DNA from: Canibacter zhuwentaonis
GTDB taxonomy: Bacteria > Actinomycetota > Actinomycetes > Actinomycetales > Microbacteriaceae
Reading direction: 5' to 3' (one strand)
Length of the DNA: 42,874 bases
Assembly (NCBI RefSeq): GCF_018531125.1
Contig: NZ_JAHDSY010000003.1
The position numbers and the translations under genes were made by a program. Numbering within the stretch: position 1 is the stretch's first letter; each line of letters opens with the position of its first letter. Positions 17,026 through 24,958 of the stretch are shown one piece after another. The notes under the pieces are model-generated. The model saw only the letters and a list, made by a program, of their open reading frames with translations. It was not told where the DNA came from and made no database searches.

Positions 17026-17031
17026 AAAACT

Positions 17032-17439
17032 ATGAGAAATATTGTTGCCGAACAACTCGAGCGCAAAGCAGGTAGAAAAGCTCCCATAAAACAGGTTAGA
17101 TTGAAACTGGTTTACGTTGATTTTTGGTCAGCAGTAAAGTTTTCATTTGTTGTTTCAATGTGCCTGGCTGTTATGAACGTTGTTTTATCGCTGCTGATTT
17201 ACTTGATTCTGTTGCAGACGGGTGTTTTGCACCAGCTAAACACCCTGCTCAGCGACGTTGCAGGCGGTGACTTAAATATTCTTAGCATTGTTGGCCTGCC
17301 GCAGGTTCTAGGCGCGGCAGTTGTGTGCGGTTTACTCGCAATCGTTGTTGGCACCGCGCTGGGCGCTATTGCGAGTTTGATTTATAACCTGCTGGCGCGT
17401 GCGCTCGGAGGTTTCCAACTCGGGTTTACAAGCAGCTAA
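17032..17439 (+). CDS. DUF3566 membrane protein
   Basis: Small membrane protein of the DUF3566 family found downstream of gyrA in actinobacteria; function not established. 135 aa from the ATG at 17032 (a longer frame begins at 16993 but lacks support). The N-terminal 30 residues are basic (RNIVAEQLERKAGRKAPIKQ). Two hydrophobic segments lie at about residues 38-61 (VKFSFVVSMCLAVMNVVLSL) and 92-122 (LGAAVVCGLLAIVVGTALGA). The segment between them, with DVAGG, is typical of the family. Probably translated from a leaderless mRNA. It is followed by a clear terminator. Confidence 0.85.
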   Translation: MRNIVAEQLERKAGRKAPIKQVRLKLVYVDFWSAVKFSFVVSMCLAVMNVVLSLLIYLILLQTGVLHQLNTLLSDVAGGDLNILSIVGLPQVLGAAVVCGLLAIVVGTALGAIASLIYNLLARALGGFQLGFTSS

Positions 17440-17454
17440 CCTTTTATTAGCGGG

Positions 17455-17487
17455 AAAGCGGTGGCGATATTCTCGACACCGCTTTTT
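17455..17487 (+). terminator. Intrinsic terminator after DUF3566
   Basis: AAAGCGGTG (17455-17463) pairs with CACCGCTTT (17477-17485) over a 13-nt loop, followed by TT to complete a five-T run. It ends the gyrBA-DUF3566 transcription block. Its right arm overlaps the -35 element of the thiamine operon promoter. Confidence 0.85.
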
Positions 17488-17500
17488 GCTGTGCTATGAT
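17473..17500 (+). promoter_or_regulatory. Promoter of the thiamine-uptake operon
   Basis: TCGACA (17473-17478), 16-bp spacer, TATGAT (17495-17500). The predicted start near 17507 lies about 11 nt before the riboswitch P1 stem. The -35 lies within the preceding terminator hairpin. Confidence 0.6.
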
Positions 17501-17517
17501 TGTTCTGCAATTGTTAA

Positions 17518-17606
17518 TTCGCTGGGGGGGCCAAGAGGCTGAGATCTGCTAATTGAAGCGGACCACCCCGGACCTGATCTCGATAATGCGAGCGGAGGGA
17601 AGCGAT
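17518..17606 (+). ncRNA. TPP (THI-box) riboswitch
   Basis: All conserved THI elements are present in order: CTGAGA (17539-17544), ACCTGATCT (17572-17580), GATAATGC (17582-17589) and GCGGAGGGAAGC (17592-17603). P1 can form between TCGCT (17519-17523) and AGCGA (17601-17605). GGAGGG (17594-17599), part of the conserved 3' element, is also the only Shine-Dalgarno for the ATG at 17610. No terminator lies between, so ligand binding should block translation initiation directly. Confidence 0.95.
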
Positions 17607-17609
17607 CAT

Positions 17610-17906
17610 ATGTTGATCCAAGCACACGTCGAGCCGTCACCGAGTGGTGACGAGCGCGGCACATACGAGCACGTTGAAGCTGCACTGAGAATAATTGAGG
17701 CCAGCGGTCTTGATTATATGGTGGGAGCGTTGGGCACAAGCATTCAGGGGGATCCTGACGAATGCTGGGCGCTGATGCGCAAACTACACGAGGCGACTCT
17801 TGAGTCGGGGGCAAACTCGGTGAGCACAAGCTTTTTGATTATGCAGAAAAAAGATCCCGCCCTAGAGCATAAAATGGCGGATCTCGCGGCACGCAATATC
17901 GACTAA
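17610..17906 (+). CDS. Thiamine-binding YkoF/MTH1187-like protein (DUF77)
   Basis: Cytoplasmic small ferredoxin-like-fold protein of the thiamine-binding (MTH1187/YkoF) superfamily, 98 aa. A longer frame starts at 17553 inside the riboswitch; the correct ATG is 17610, giving MLIQAHVEPSPSGDERGTYEHV. Family features: an N-terminal beta strand, the segment SGLDYMVGALGTSIQGDPDECWALMRKLHEA, and SVSTSFLIMQKKDP. In other bacteria such genes travel with thiamine-precursor ABC transporters (ykoF with ykoEDC, or with thiXYZ), exactly as here. It probably binds thiamine or HMP as an accessory or sensing component; the exact role is unknown. Confidence 0.85.
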   Translation: MLIQAHVEPSPSGDERGTYEHVEAALRIIEASGLDYMVGALGTSIQGDPDECWALMRKLHEATLESGANSVSTSFLIMQKKDPALEHKMADLAARNID

Positions 17907-17917
17907 CTGTTTTATTA

Positions 17918-18694
17918 ATGAAACGGTTTATGCGGCAGTACCTGCCCGCATTTGTCGCCGTGCTGCTCGTCATACTGGCGTGGGATTTAGTGACCAGATT
18001 CTCTGATTTACCAGAGTATCTGTTGCCCTCTCCCGGCAGAGTTGCAGCGGTGCTGTACGAAGACTATGCGGTGCTTGCGCCACACCTAAAATCAACCCTG
18101 TTTATTGCTACTGCGGGGTTTATTGTAGGCGCGGTACAGGGGGTTGTGGTGTCAATGCTGTTTGGGTTGGTTGATCCGCTCAGGCGCGCTCTAGAGCCGT
18201 TGCTGGTTGCAACGCAGGCGATTCCGCCCGTGATTATTGCGCCGTTGGTAATCACCCTTTATGGATTCGGCGTGTATCCTAAAATCACGGTTGTGGCTTT
18301 GACGGTGTTCTTCCCAATTGTGATCGGGGGCGCGCAGGCGCTCAGGAACGCGGACAGCGCGAAAATTAACCTGCTGCGCGCGATGGGCGCTAACCGCTTT
18401 CAGATGCTCTGGTGGGTGCGGTTTCCTAGCGCGTTCCCCGCACTTATTGCGGGGCTTAAAATATCCGCCAGTTATGTCGTGTTTAGCGCGATTGTAGCTG
18501 AGTGGATGGGTTCAACCGCGGGTCTGGGCGTGTATTTGCAGCGCTCGCAGGCGTCGTACCAAACGGCACAGATGTTTGCCGCGGTTATTCTGATCGCCGT
18601 AACGGGCTTGATTCTGTTTACGGTGGTTTCTCTTATTGGTAACTTGATTTTACGTAAAACTAGACAACTATCATCTCGAAAGGTAACAGGATGA
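17918..18694 (+). CDS. thiX: HMP/thiamine-precursor ABC transporter permease (ThiX-like)
   Basis: BPD-type permease of a nitrate/sulfonate/HMP importer, 258 aa, about six TM segments. The EAA loop is intact: LRNADSAKINLLRAMGANRFQMLWWVRFPSAFPALIAGLKISASYV. An N-terminal TM (about 9-25) is followed by LPEYLLPSPGRV, typical of SsuC/ThiX permeases. It starts 11 bp after the YkoF-like gene with no good Shine-Dalgarno, so it may rely on coupling. Control by the TPP riboswitch and the neighbouring NMT1-like binding protein point to 4-amino-5-hydroxymethyl-2-methylpyrimidine (HMP) or a degradation product as substrate. Confidence 0.85.
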   Translation: MKRFMRQYLPAFVAVLLVILAWDLVTRFSDLPEYLLPSPGRVAAVLYEDYAVLAPHLKSTLFIATAGFIVGAVQGVVVSMLFGLVDPLRRALEPLLVATQAIPPVIIAPLVITLYGFGVYPKITVVALTVFFPIVIGGAQALRNADSAKINLLRAMGANRFQMLWWVRFPSAFPALIAGLKISASYVVFSAIVAEWMGSTAGLGVYLQRSQASYQTAQMFAAVILIAVTGLILFTVVSLIGNLILRKTRQLSSRKVTG

Positions 18695-19725
18695 AAAACA
18701 ATAAAAAGTGGTTGCAGACGGCGCTAAAAGTTGGCGCGGTTGTGTCCGCTGCGGCGCTGGTTTTGAGCGGCTGCAGCGCTGATCAAAAAGAGGCGGAGGC
18801 TAATCAGTCTAAGCCCGAGCTGACACCGGTTACGCTCATGCTGAACTGGACACCCAACTCGCATCACGCGGGTATTTACTACGCAAAAGAGCGCGGGCTC
18901 TATAAAGATGCCGGAATCGATCTGAAAATTATTGAGCCGGGGGCGGATCTGGGAGCGGATCACGCCGTCGCCAGAGGGCGTGTGGAGTTTGGTATTTCGC
19001 AGGCTGAATCTCTTTTGCCAGCTCGTGCTGAGGGTTTTGATGTGACAACCATCGCAACTATTTTGAAAGACAATGATTCTGGGCTGCTTGCGCTTAAGAG
19101 CAGCGGCATTATGGCGGATCCAAAGAGTCTTGAAAACAAAACATACGCCGGGTTTGGCGGTGCTCTAGAGACCGAGATTATTTCTAAACTGGTTGAGTGT
19201 GGCGGTGGCGATCCGAGCACGGTGAAGTTTGTTGATGTTGGCAACGTTGATGCGTTGGCTGCTATGGAGCAGAAGCGCTTTGACACAACCTGGGTTTTTG
19301 AAGGCTGGAGCGGAGTTGAAGCGAAACTTAAGGGCAAAGACGTTGCAACGGTTAATTTCTCTGACCATAAAAACTGCATTCCAAACTGGTACACCCCGAT
19401 TATTGTAACCAGCGATAAGCTGATCAAAGAAAACAGTGATCTGGTAAAGCGGTTTATGGAGGCGACAAGCAAGGGCTATGACGCGGTTGTGAAAGATCCC
19501 GATGCGGGATCTGCTGCGCTTTTGAAACTTGCGCCTGAGCTTGACGAGAAACTGGTTTACGAGGCCGGGCGCTACTATGCTCCGAAGTTTAAACAGCAGG
19601 GCAAGTTTGGCGAGATGGCAGCAGAAGACTGGACACCGTTCACAGAGTTTTTGGTAAAAGCGGGAATGCTGAAAGACAATAAAGCTCTTGAGGGTGCCTG
19701 GACCAACGATTTCATAGTCAAGTAG
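18691..19725 (+). CDS. thiY: HMP/thiamine-precursor binding lipoprotein (ThiY/NMT1-like)
   Basis: Extracellular solute receptor, 344 aa. It has a lipoprotein signal with lipobox LSGC and lipidated Cys28. The NMT1/THI5 fold starts at VTLMLNWTPNSHHAGIYYAKERGLYKDAGIDLKIIEPG, very close to ThiY-type HMP-precursor receptors, and continues with FGISQAESLLPAR, AGFGGALETEI, and WVFEGWSGVEA. ATGA overlap with the permease. Family precedent is N-formyl-4-amino-5-aminomethyl-2-methylpyrimidine or HMP; I cannot tell which from sequence. Confidence 0.88.
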   Translation: MKNNKKWLQTALKVGAVVSAAALVLSGCSADQKEAEANQSKPELTPVTLMLNWTPNSHHAGIYYAKERGLYKDAGIDLKIIEPGADLGADHAVARGRVEFGISQAESLLPARAEGFDVTTIATILKDNDSGLLALKSSGIMADPKSLENKTYAGFGGALETEIISKLVECGGGDPSTVKFVDVGNVDALAAMEQKRFDTTWVFEGWSGVEAKLKGKDVATVNFSDHKNCIPNWYTPIIVTSDKLIKENSDLVKRFMEATSKGYDAVVKDPDAGSAALLKLAPELDEKLVYEAGRYYAPKFKQQGKFGEMAAEDWTPFTEFLVKAGMLKDNKALEGAWTNDFIVK

Positions 19726-19766
19726 TCGCTAGTTAAGACGTTGAGATAGCCTAAAGGAGAAATGCT

Positions 19767-20567
19767 GTGGCGGATAAACCGGCGCTTGTGGTTGAGTGCG
19801 TTAGCTATGCGTATGCCGCAGAGCGAGGGTTTTTGGGCAAAACTGGGTCTGCTAGAAAACAGGTTCTAAATGAGATTAGTTTTGCCGTGCCGCACGGTCA
19901 AATAACGGCTATTGTTGGGGCATCGGGTTGTGGCAAATCCACGCTGCTGCAGATTGCGGCGGGACTGCTACAACCCGACTCCGGCGAGGTTAAAGTTGGG
20001 GATACTTCAGTTTCTGGGAAACTCGGCAGTGCTGCGTTTCATCCGCAAAATGATGCACTGTTGCCCTGGCTTAGGGTGCTAGATAACATCACACTGGGTG
20101 CGCGGCTGTCAGATGTTTCACGTGAAACATCCCGCAAAAAGGAGCTTTCTGCCAGGGCTAGGGGGCTGTTTGCAGAGTTTGGTTTGAGTCCTGATGTTGA
20201 GCAGCTGTACCCTGACCAGCTTTCGGGCGGAATGCGACAGCGCGTGGCTCTGCTGCGCACGTATTTAATGCCGCAGCAGGTTTTGCTACTGGATGAGCCC
20301 TTCGGGGCGCTAGACGCGCTCACCAGGCACTCCCTGCAGCAGTGGTTGCTTCGAGTCGTTGTTGCAGACAGACGCCCGACGGTTTTGATCACCCACGACG
20401 TGAGTGAGGCGATGTTGCTCGCCGATGAGGTGCTGGTTTTGGGGACCGCTCCCGCGGAAATTATTTTGCGTATTAGCCGCCCTCCTGCGCAGCGGCGGCT
20501 TGCTGAGCAGGCAGAGGGAGCGGATCACGCGGCAAAGCAGCAAATACTAGCCGCGTTAGCCGCATAG
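19767..20567 (+). CDS. thiZ: HMP/thiamine-precursor ABC transporter ATPase (ThiZ-like)
   Basis: ATP-hydrolysing subunit that completes the importer, 266 aa. Walker A GASGCGKST, Q-loop FHPQNDALLPWLRV, signature LSGGMRQRVALLRTYL, Walker B VLLLDEPFGALDALTR, H-loop THD. It starts at GTG with AGGAG upstream, 41 bp after thiY. A perfect parS is embedded at 20114-20129, encoding VSRET in the helical-domain loop between DNITLGARLSD and the LFAEFGL helix, a variable stretch where an insertion would be tolerated. Confidence 0.9.
   Translation: MADKPALVVECVSYAYAAERGFLGKTGSARKQVLNEISFAVPHGQITAIVGASGCGKSTLLQIAAGLLQPDSGEVKVGDTSVSGKLGSAAFHPQNDALLPWLRVLDNITLGARLSDVSRETSRKKELSARARGLFAEFGLSPDVEQLYPDQLSGGMRQRVALLRTYLMPQQVLLLDEPFGALDALTRHSLQQWLLRVVVADRRPTVLITHDVSEAMLLADEVLVLGTAPAEIILRISRPPAQRRLAEQAEGADHAAKQQILAALAA
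20114..20129. other. parS centromere site 4 (inside the ThiZ-like gene)
   Basis: Perfect TGTTTCACGTGAAACA, inside a 20-bp perfect palindrome. It is read in the same codon phase as the recF site and again gives VSRET. Confidence 0.97.
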
Positions 20568-20598
20568 TTTTAAGCCGCTGGCTTGATAAGGTTTTATT

Positions 20599-21249
20599 AT
20601 GGCTGATACGAGTATTTTCACAGATGTTGGAGATGTTGAGAGCGGTGCGAAGTTTACCGTTTCTGATCCGCCAAATTTACTGGAGCTGCTGGCGCGCAGG
20701 GCGCTGAATGATGAGCACCCGCGCGTTATTATTGACGGTCCTTCTGGCAGCGGTAAATCGACTCTCGCCAGGAAGCTCGCTGAAATTATGGGTGCTGAGC
20801 TTGTGCAGATGGATCACGTTTATGCCAGCTGGGATGGTTTGGCCGCGGCGGGGCAGCACATCGCTCTCCATCTTTTAGAGCCGTTAAGTCGCGGTGTTAC
20901 CGGGCGAGCTGAGCACTGGGACTGGAACAATAATGCTTCCGCCGGTTGGCAGCTTGTGCGGGCGGATCAGGGGCTTGTAGTTGAGGGTTCTGCGGCGCTA
21001 AATAGAAGATCCGCGCCCCTGTCAACGCTGCGCGTTTGGGTTGAGGTTACAGATGCTAATGCGCGCCGTAAAAGAGCTTTGGAGCAGCGCGCCGGAGGAG
21101 ATATTTACGCGCCGTACTGGGAGCACTGGGGGAAGCAGGAGCGTGAACACATTGCGCACGAGGGCGGCGCAGCTCTTGCCGATATTGTGATTCGTCCGGC
21201 GGTAGAGGTGAATGAGCCGTTGTATACGCTTGTGCGCGGCGAGCTGTAG
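20599..21249 (+). CDS. P-loop kinase-like protein (uridine kinase/AAA_18 type)
   Basis: 216-aa cytoplasmic protein. The P-loop IDGPSGSGKSTLARKLAE (about residues 46-63) is followed by QMDHVYASWDGLAAA, the acidic substrate-site pattern of uridine-kinase-like actinobacterial proteins, then VVEGSAAL and the LID-type region RVWVEVTDANARRKRALEQRAG. ATG has AAGG upstream. It lies 31 bp after thiZ and could be the operon's last gene; a role in phosphorylating a pyrimidine or nucleoside is possible but the sequence does not decide. Confidence 0.7.
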   Translation: MADTSIFTDVGDVESGAKFTVSDPPNLLELLARRALNDEHPRVIIDGPSGSGKSTLARKLAEIMGAELVQMDHVYASWDGLAAAGQHIALHLLEPLSRGVTGRAEHWDWNNNASAGWQLVRADQGLVVEGSAALNRRSAPLSTLRVWVEVTDANARRKRALEQRAGGDIYAPYWEHWGKQEREHIAHEGGAALADIVIRPAVEVNEPLYTLVRGEL

Positions 21250-21546
21250 TACCTATTCGGCGGGTTTTTGTGTGCTGGTTTCCGGGCGCTGGTATATGCT
21301 CTGTGATCTAGTCGGTCTTAATTATCTGGTTTGAATACATGAACGCTTAGCGGTTTTGCTAGGGCTTATTCTTTAGCGTTTTCGGGTTTGAAACAGCGGC
21401 TTGTGATTGAACTTCAAGCGTTAGTTTAATAATAAAATAACGCGGGAGATTCTAGCCACTGCAATACAGGACTTCTATTTGCCCTATACTTAAACAGAGC
21501 TTAAAAATAAAATAGAGGAGATAAGCGTAAGTAAGCTTAAAATAAC
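21250..21546. other. Intergenic spacer before tRNA-Ile
   Basis: Nearly 300 bp between the kinase-like gene and tRNA-Ile. It becomes AT-rich towards 21480-21540. A weak TAAGC/GCTTA inverted repeat near 21522-21540 may end the minus-strand tRNA transcript. I see no gene, promoter or strong terminator. Confidence 0.5.
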
Positions 21547-21623
21547 TGGTGGGGCTACCTGGACTTGAACCAGGGACCTCTTCATTATCAGTGAAGCGCT
21601 CTAACCACCTGAGCTATAGCCCC
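21547..21623 (-). tRNA. tRNA-Ile(GAT)
   Basis: Minus-strand cloverleaf beginning GGGGCTATAGCTCAGG, anticodon stem CTTCA/TGAAG with loop CTGATAA (anticodon GAT), T-arm GGTTCAAGTCC, acceptor 3' strand TAGCCCC, discriminator A and an encoded CCA. Confidence 0.97.
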
Positions 21624-21635
21624 AGATCCTTATCA

Positions 21636-21664
21636 AGAGTACACTAATTTTTAGTTTTGGACAA
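21636..21664 (-). promoter_or_regulatory. tRNA-Ile promoter
   Basis: On the minus strand: TTGTCC (21659-21664), 17-bp spacer, TACTCT (21636-21641), 12 bp before the tRNA 5' end. Confidence 0.5.
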
Positions 21665-21746
21665 ATCGGATATCGCAGCGAGTATTTGCTGTACTATCGA
21701 TTTTAGCTAAGCTTATTACCTAAATATCACGGGGAGTGAATCCACC

Positions 21747-24482
21747 TTGCAGCGTCTTTTTTGGTCACGGATCTCGGATTTTATCCTGTATGAAACACAC
21801 CGTGGATCCGTGGCAAAGCAGCCGCCGCGCCAGAGCAGCAATTACTGTTGGCGTGAGGGTGTGCCGCCTACAAGCAGCATTTGTGTTGTTGAGTCGCTGC
21901 TCGTGCAAAACGGCAGAGTGCACAGCAAACAGGCGCACGAAGAGAGGTTTTGTGCCGGGCTAAATCAGCTCGGGGCGAGTATCACAAACAGTGAGCTGCG
22001 TCAGTTTTGGGACGCTGTTTGGCAGCTGCTGCCTAAAAACGGGAGCTGGTTTCCGCGGGTGGAGGCGTATCCGCTAGCTGATAATGCTGCGCGGTTGGCG
22101 TGCTGGCTGCGTCCGGCACCGGCGCTTAAAACCGGTGCGAAACTTTGGGTGTATACGGGCGCTGATGTGCGCACGCAGCCCACGATCAAGGGCCCAGATT
22201 TAGCAACCCTGGCGGAAATACGTGGGCGTGCTGCTGCGCGGGGCGCTGATGATGCCCTGCTCGTGGGCGAAAATGGTCGCGTGCTCGAAACAACAACCGC
22301 TGCGGTGCTGTGGTGGCGCGGTGACACCCTCTGCTGCGTGCCTCCGGGTAAAACACTGGCGAGTACGACCGTTGCGGCGGTGGCGGATATTGCGCTGTTG
22401 CTTGGGTATAAAGTCGCTCGGGAGTGGGTGACGCTCGACGAGCTGCGCGAATGCGAGGTGTGGATTGTGAACGCTCTGCACGGAATTCGTGTTGTGACGG
22501 AGATTTGCGGTGAATTTGGTGATTCTGTTGCCGTGCCTGCGGGTGCAGAGCGGGTGCTCGGGCGTGCGGAGGAGATCCCTGCGGTTTGGGAGCGGGAGCC
22601 TGTGAGCGAAAACCGGTCTCGCGCCGGCGAAAATGAGGCGTTTACGAGTTGGGAACTGGCGTCGCAGCTTGAAAACTGGGCGCCCGGGCTTGGAGAGCAG
22701 GCGCTCACGGGAGTAGGGCTGCTGCCTGCGGGTGAAAATTACGGGGTTTTCGTTAATAAGCAGCGGTTTAAAAAGTTTTGTGATGCTTATACGCGCGGCG
22801 CTGTTGTGCTTAGTGATGGTCGCGCTCCGGGCGGGCGCGATTTTGAGCTGGTGAGTTCTAAAATTGAGTTCAGCGGTAATCTCGAGCTGCTGTTTGAAAA
22901 ATTCTTTAGGGGTAGCGAAAATGCGTTCTGGTTGGACAGCAGCCGGGTTATAGAGGGCTTTTCGCAATTCAGCATAATGGGGCACAGCATCGGGCACGCT
23001 GCTGAAACCTTGACTGCCAGAGCCGGTAGCGGGGTGGTGCTGTGTCACACCGGCGCGGGTGAGCGCACGGCAACGACTGCGCTTGAGGGTGATATTTTCA
23101 GCGTTTTGGAGCATCTAATCGCGACAACAAAAGTTGCGCAAAGAGCTGAGTTTCCTTTTGACTATGCGGGCGGATACGTTGGCTATTTAGGCTACGGGTT
23201 GAAGGCTGAGTGTGGATCGGCTAATGAATACACGGCGTCCGAGCAAGACTCGGTGTGGGTGCGTGCAACGCATACTTTTGTGTACGATCACGTAACCTGT
23301 GAGCTGTGGATTTTAGTACTTACAGAGCCAGCTCACATCGCAAGTGCGGAGCAGTGGATTAGTGACGCTAAAAACACGATTTGTGGCTTGTTTGATACTG
23401 AGGCATTGAGAGACTCGCACAGTGCGGGTGAAACAGCGAGGGTTGCGCCCGAGGGGCTATTGTCCGAGTCGGTTATGCTTGAGGGGGTTGCGCTTAAGCA
23501 GGTTTCTGCTGGGTCAATTACCGCTGAGCCTGGTGCACCCGGGTCGGATGCACCGGGCGGGCGCGATCCGCTTGCAACAGCTGCGCTGGTGGAGCATGAC
23601 GCTCAAACTTACACCGCGCTGGTGGAACGTGCGCAGCGGGTGTTGCAGGCGGGTGACAGTTACGAAGTGTGCCTCACGAGCAGGATTAAAATGCCCGTTA
23701 CTGGTGCGGCAGGTTGTGCTGCCACAGGTCGGGATGCGGCAGGATATAACGAAACAGGATACGACGAGGCGGAGTTTGCATGGCGGGCTTATCGGCGCTT
23801 GCGCAGTTTGAATCCGGCACCGTACGCGGCGTTTTTGCAGCTTAACGGTCTGCGCGTTTTGTGCTCATCGCCGGAGCGTTTTTTGAAAATCAGCGCTTTT
23901 GGTGAGTGCGAAACCAAGCCGATTAAGGGTACTGTGAGGCGGGGGCGTACCGCAGCAGAAGACGAAATACTGCGCTCGAGTCTTGGCGCAGACGCGAAAA
24001 CGCGTGCAGAAAACCTAATGATTGTGGATTTGCTGCGTAACGATTTGAGCCGTGTTTGCGAGCGCGGCAGCGTGCAGGTGCCCGCGTTTATGTGGGTTGA
24101 ATCGTACGCGACTGTGCACCAGCTGGTTTCGACGATAACCGGCAGATTGCGAGCGGATGTGAGCGCTCCCGCTGCTGCGCGGGCTTGTTTTCCGGGAGGC
24201 TCTATGACCGGCGCGCCGAAAATTAGCACAATGCGGATTATTGAAAATCTGGAGCGGCGTGCGCGGGGTGTTTACGCCGGGTCGCTCGGGTTTTTCAGCT
24301 TTAACGGCGCAGCGGATCTCAATATCGTAATTCGCACCGCCGTAATTCAGAATGGCAGTTGTGAGATCGGCGCGGGCGGCGCGGTTGTGCTGGACTCTGA
24401 GCCAACAGCGGAATACGAAGAGATGCTATTAAAAGCGAGCGTTGTTGCCGAAGCCGTGCTTAACTCGAGCCGGGCTGGATAA
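21747..24482 (+). CDS. pabB: Fused aminodeoxychorismate lyase-like (PabC) and aminodeoxychorismate synthase component I (PabB)
   Basis: Two-domain 911-aa enzyme for p-aminobenzoate (folate) synthesis. Residues about 20-255 are a class IV aminotransferase/ADC-lyase-like domain: ESLLVQNGRVHSKQAHEERFCAGLNQLG, PTIKGPDLATL with probable PLP lysine K148, and VLETTTAAVLWW. After a linker, about 290-911 form PabB: chorismate-binding domain from about 615, PIKGTVRRG (K727, the PabB-type active-site lysine), ENLMIVDLLRNDLSRV, FPGGSMTGAPK and the C-terminal GAGGAVVLDSEPTAEYEE. No glutaminase (PabA) domain is present, so PabA must be elsewhere. The start is TTG with GGGGAG 10 nt upstream. The lyase precedes PabB, the reverse of the fusion order I know best. 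GC is much higher than the neighbouring accessory DNA. Confidence 0.88.
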   Translation: MQRLFWSRISDFILYETHRGSVAKQPPRQSSNYCWREGVPPTSSICVVESLLVQNGRVHSKQAHEERFCAGLNQLGASITNSELRQFWDAVWQLLPKNGSWFPRVEAYPLADNAARLACWLRPAPALKTGAKLWVYTGADVRTQPTIKGPDLATLAEIRGRAAARGADDALLVGENGRVLETTTAAVLWWRGDTLCCVPPGKTLASTTVAAVADIALLLGYKVAREWVTLDELRECEVWIVNALHGIRVVTEICGEFGDSVAVPAGAERVLGRAEEIPAVWEREPVSENRSRAGENEAFTSWELASQLENWAPGLGEQALTGVGLLPAGENYGVFVNKQRFKKFCDAYTRGAVVLSDGRAPGGRDFELVSSKIEFSGNLELLFEKFFRGSENAFWLDSSRVIEGFSQFSIMGHSIGHAAETLTARAGSGVVLCHTGAGERTATTALEGDIFSVLEHLIATTKVAQRAEFPFDYAGGYVGYLGYGLKAECGSANEYTASEQDSVWVRATHTFVYDHVTCELWILVLTEPAHIASAEQWISDAKNTICGLFDTEALRDSHSAGETARVAPEGLLSESVMLEGVALKQVSAGSITAEPGAPGSDAPGGRDPLATAALVEHDAQTYTALVERAQRVLQAGDSYEVCLTSRIKMPVTGAAGCAATGRDAAGYNETGYDEAEFAWRAYRRLRSLNPAPYAAFLQLNGLRVLCSSPERFLKISAFGECETKPIKGTVRRGRTAAEDEILRSSLGADAKTRAENLMIVDLLRNDLSRVCERGSVQVPAFMWVESYATVHQLVSTITGRLRADVSAPAAARACFPGGSMTGAPKISTMRIIENLERRARGVYAGSLGFFSFNGAADLNIVIRTAVIQNGSCEIGAGGAVVLDSEPTAEYEEMLLKASVVAEAVLNSSRAG

Positions 24483-24497
24483 TTTTTCTAGTTTGAG

Positions 24498-24526
24498 TTG
24501 TGTTCTGCAAGATGTCCTGCTATAGT
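24498..24526 (+). promoter_or_regulatory. tRNA-Ala promoter
   Basis: TTGTGT (24498-24503), 17-bp spacer, TATAGT (24521-24526), 19 bp before the mature tRNA 5' end. Confidence 0.7.
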
Positions 24527-24545
24527 ATTTGTTGTTGTAAAACAC

Positions 24546-24618
24546 GGGCCCTTAGCTCAGTTGGTAGAGCGCTTGCTTTGCAAGCAAGATGTCGGGAGTT
24601 CGATTCTCCCAGGGTCCA
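24546..24618 (+). tRNA. tRNA-Ala(TGC)
   Basis: Begins GGGCCCTTAGCTCAG. Anticodon stem CTTGC/GCAAG with loop TTTGCAA (anticodon TGC), T-arm GGGAGTTCGATTCTCCC, acceptor 3' strand AGGGTCC plus discriminator A. The diagnostic G3:U70 pair of alanine tRNA is present. CCA is not encoded. Confidence 0.98.
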
Positions 24619-24627
24619 CTGGTTGTG

Positions 24628-24664
24628 CTCTGGCGTTAATATATTTATGTGCCAGAGTGTTTTT
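24628..24664 (+). terminator. tRNA-Ala terminator
   Basis: CTCTGGC (24628-24634) pairs with GCCAGAG (24651-24657), 16-nt AT-rich loop, followed by TGTTTTT. Confidence 0.75.
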
Positions 24665-24685
24665 GTGTCTAGGGGGTAAAAAATA

Positions 24686-24958
24686 TTGCAATTTTCCCGT
24701 AAACACGAGATTCTCTGGTGGGTTAGTTCCCGAGTACGTGGAAATACGCGACGATACTTGCTTACGTTCGATGATTTTAGTTATGTGGTAATTGTTGACG
24801 AAAAGCCAAGCTACGCGGTACTTGTCACCGCGTAGCACGTTGAGTACGCTCACAGTCAACGAAAACTCAAAGCTGAGTATGATGCGTACTGGAGCAAGCA
24901 GGAACAGCAAGAGTCGCACCAAAGGACGACTCCAGATACTCCTTCAGTACCTGGCTGA
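24686..24958 (+). pseudogene. Decayed nuclease-like gene with in-frame amber codon
   Basis: A TTG at 24686 with AGGGGG nine nt upstream opens QFSRKHEILWWVSSRVRGNT, then YLLTFDDFSYVVIVDEKPSY and AVLVTA, then TAG (24833-24835). The same frame continues HVEYAHSQRKLKAEYDAYWS, KQEQQESHQ and onward to tandem TGA TGA (24956-24961). The pattern of a strand-rich ...VIVDEK-Y-VLVTA(Y)-VEYAH--RKLKAEY end resembles small RelE/EndoU-like nuclease domains of phage and toxin proteins, where a Tyr follows TA; TAG in place of TAC/TAT fits a nonsense mutation. I cannot confirm the family without a search. It lies immediately behind tRNA-Ala. Confidence 0.5.
24810..24836. repeat. Perfect 10-bp hairpin spanning the amber codon
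   Basis: GCTACGCGGT (24810-24819) and ACCGCGTAGC (24827-24836) with loop ACTTGTC. The amber TAG lies in the right arm. No T-run follows, so it is not a standard terminator. Confidence 0.8.

Noticed and set aside
22001..23114. Minus-strand frames of 235 and 304 aa opposite the PabC-PabB gene
   Set aside because: Antisense to an unmistakable enzyme; translations are Arg/Ser/Pro-rich without domains.
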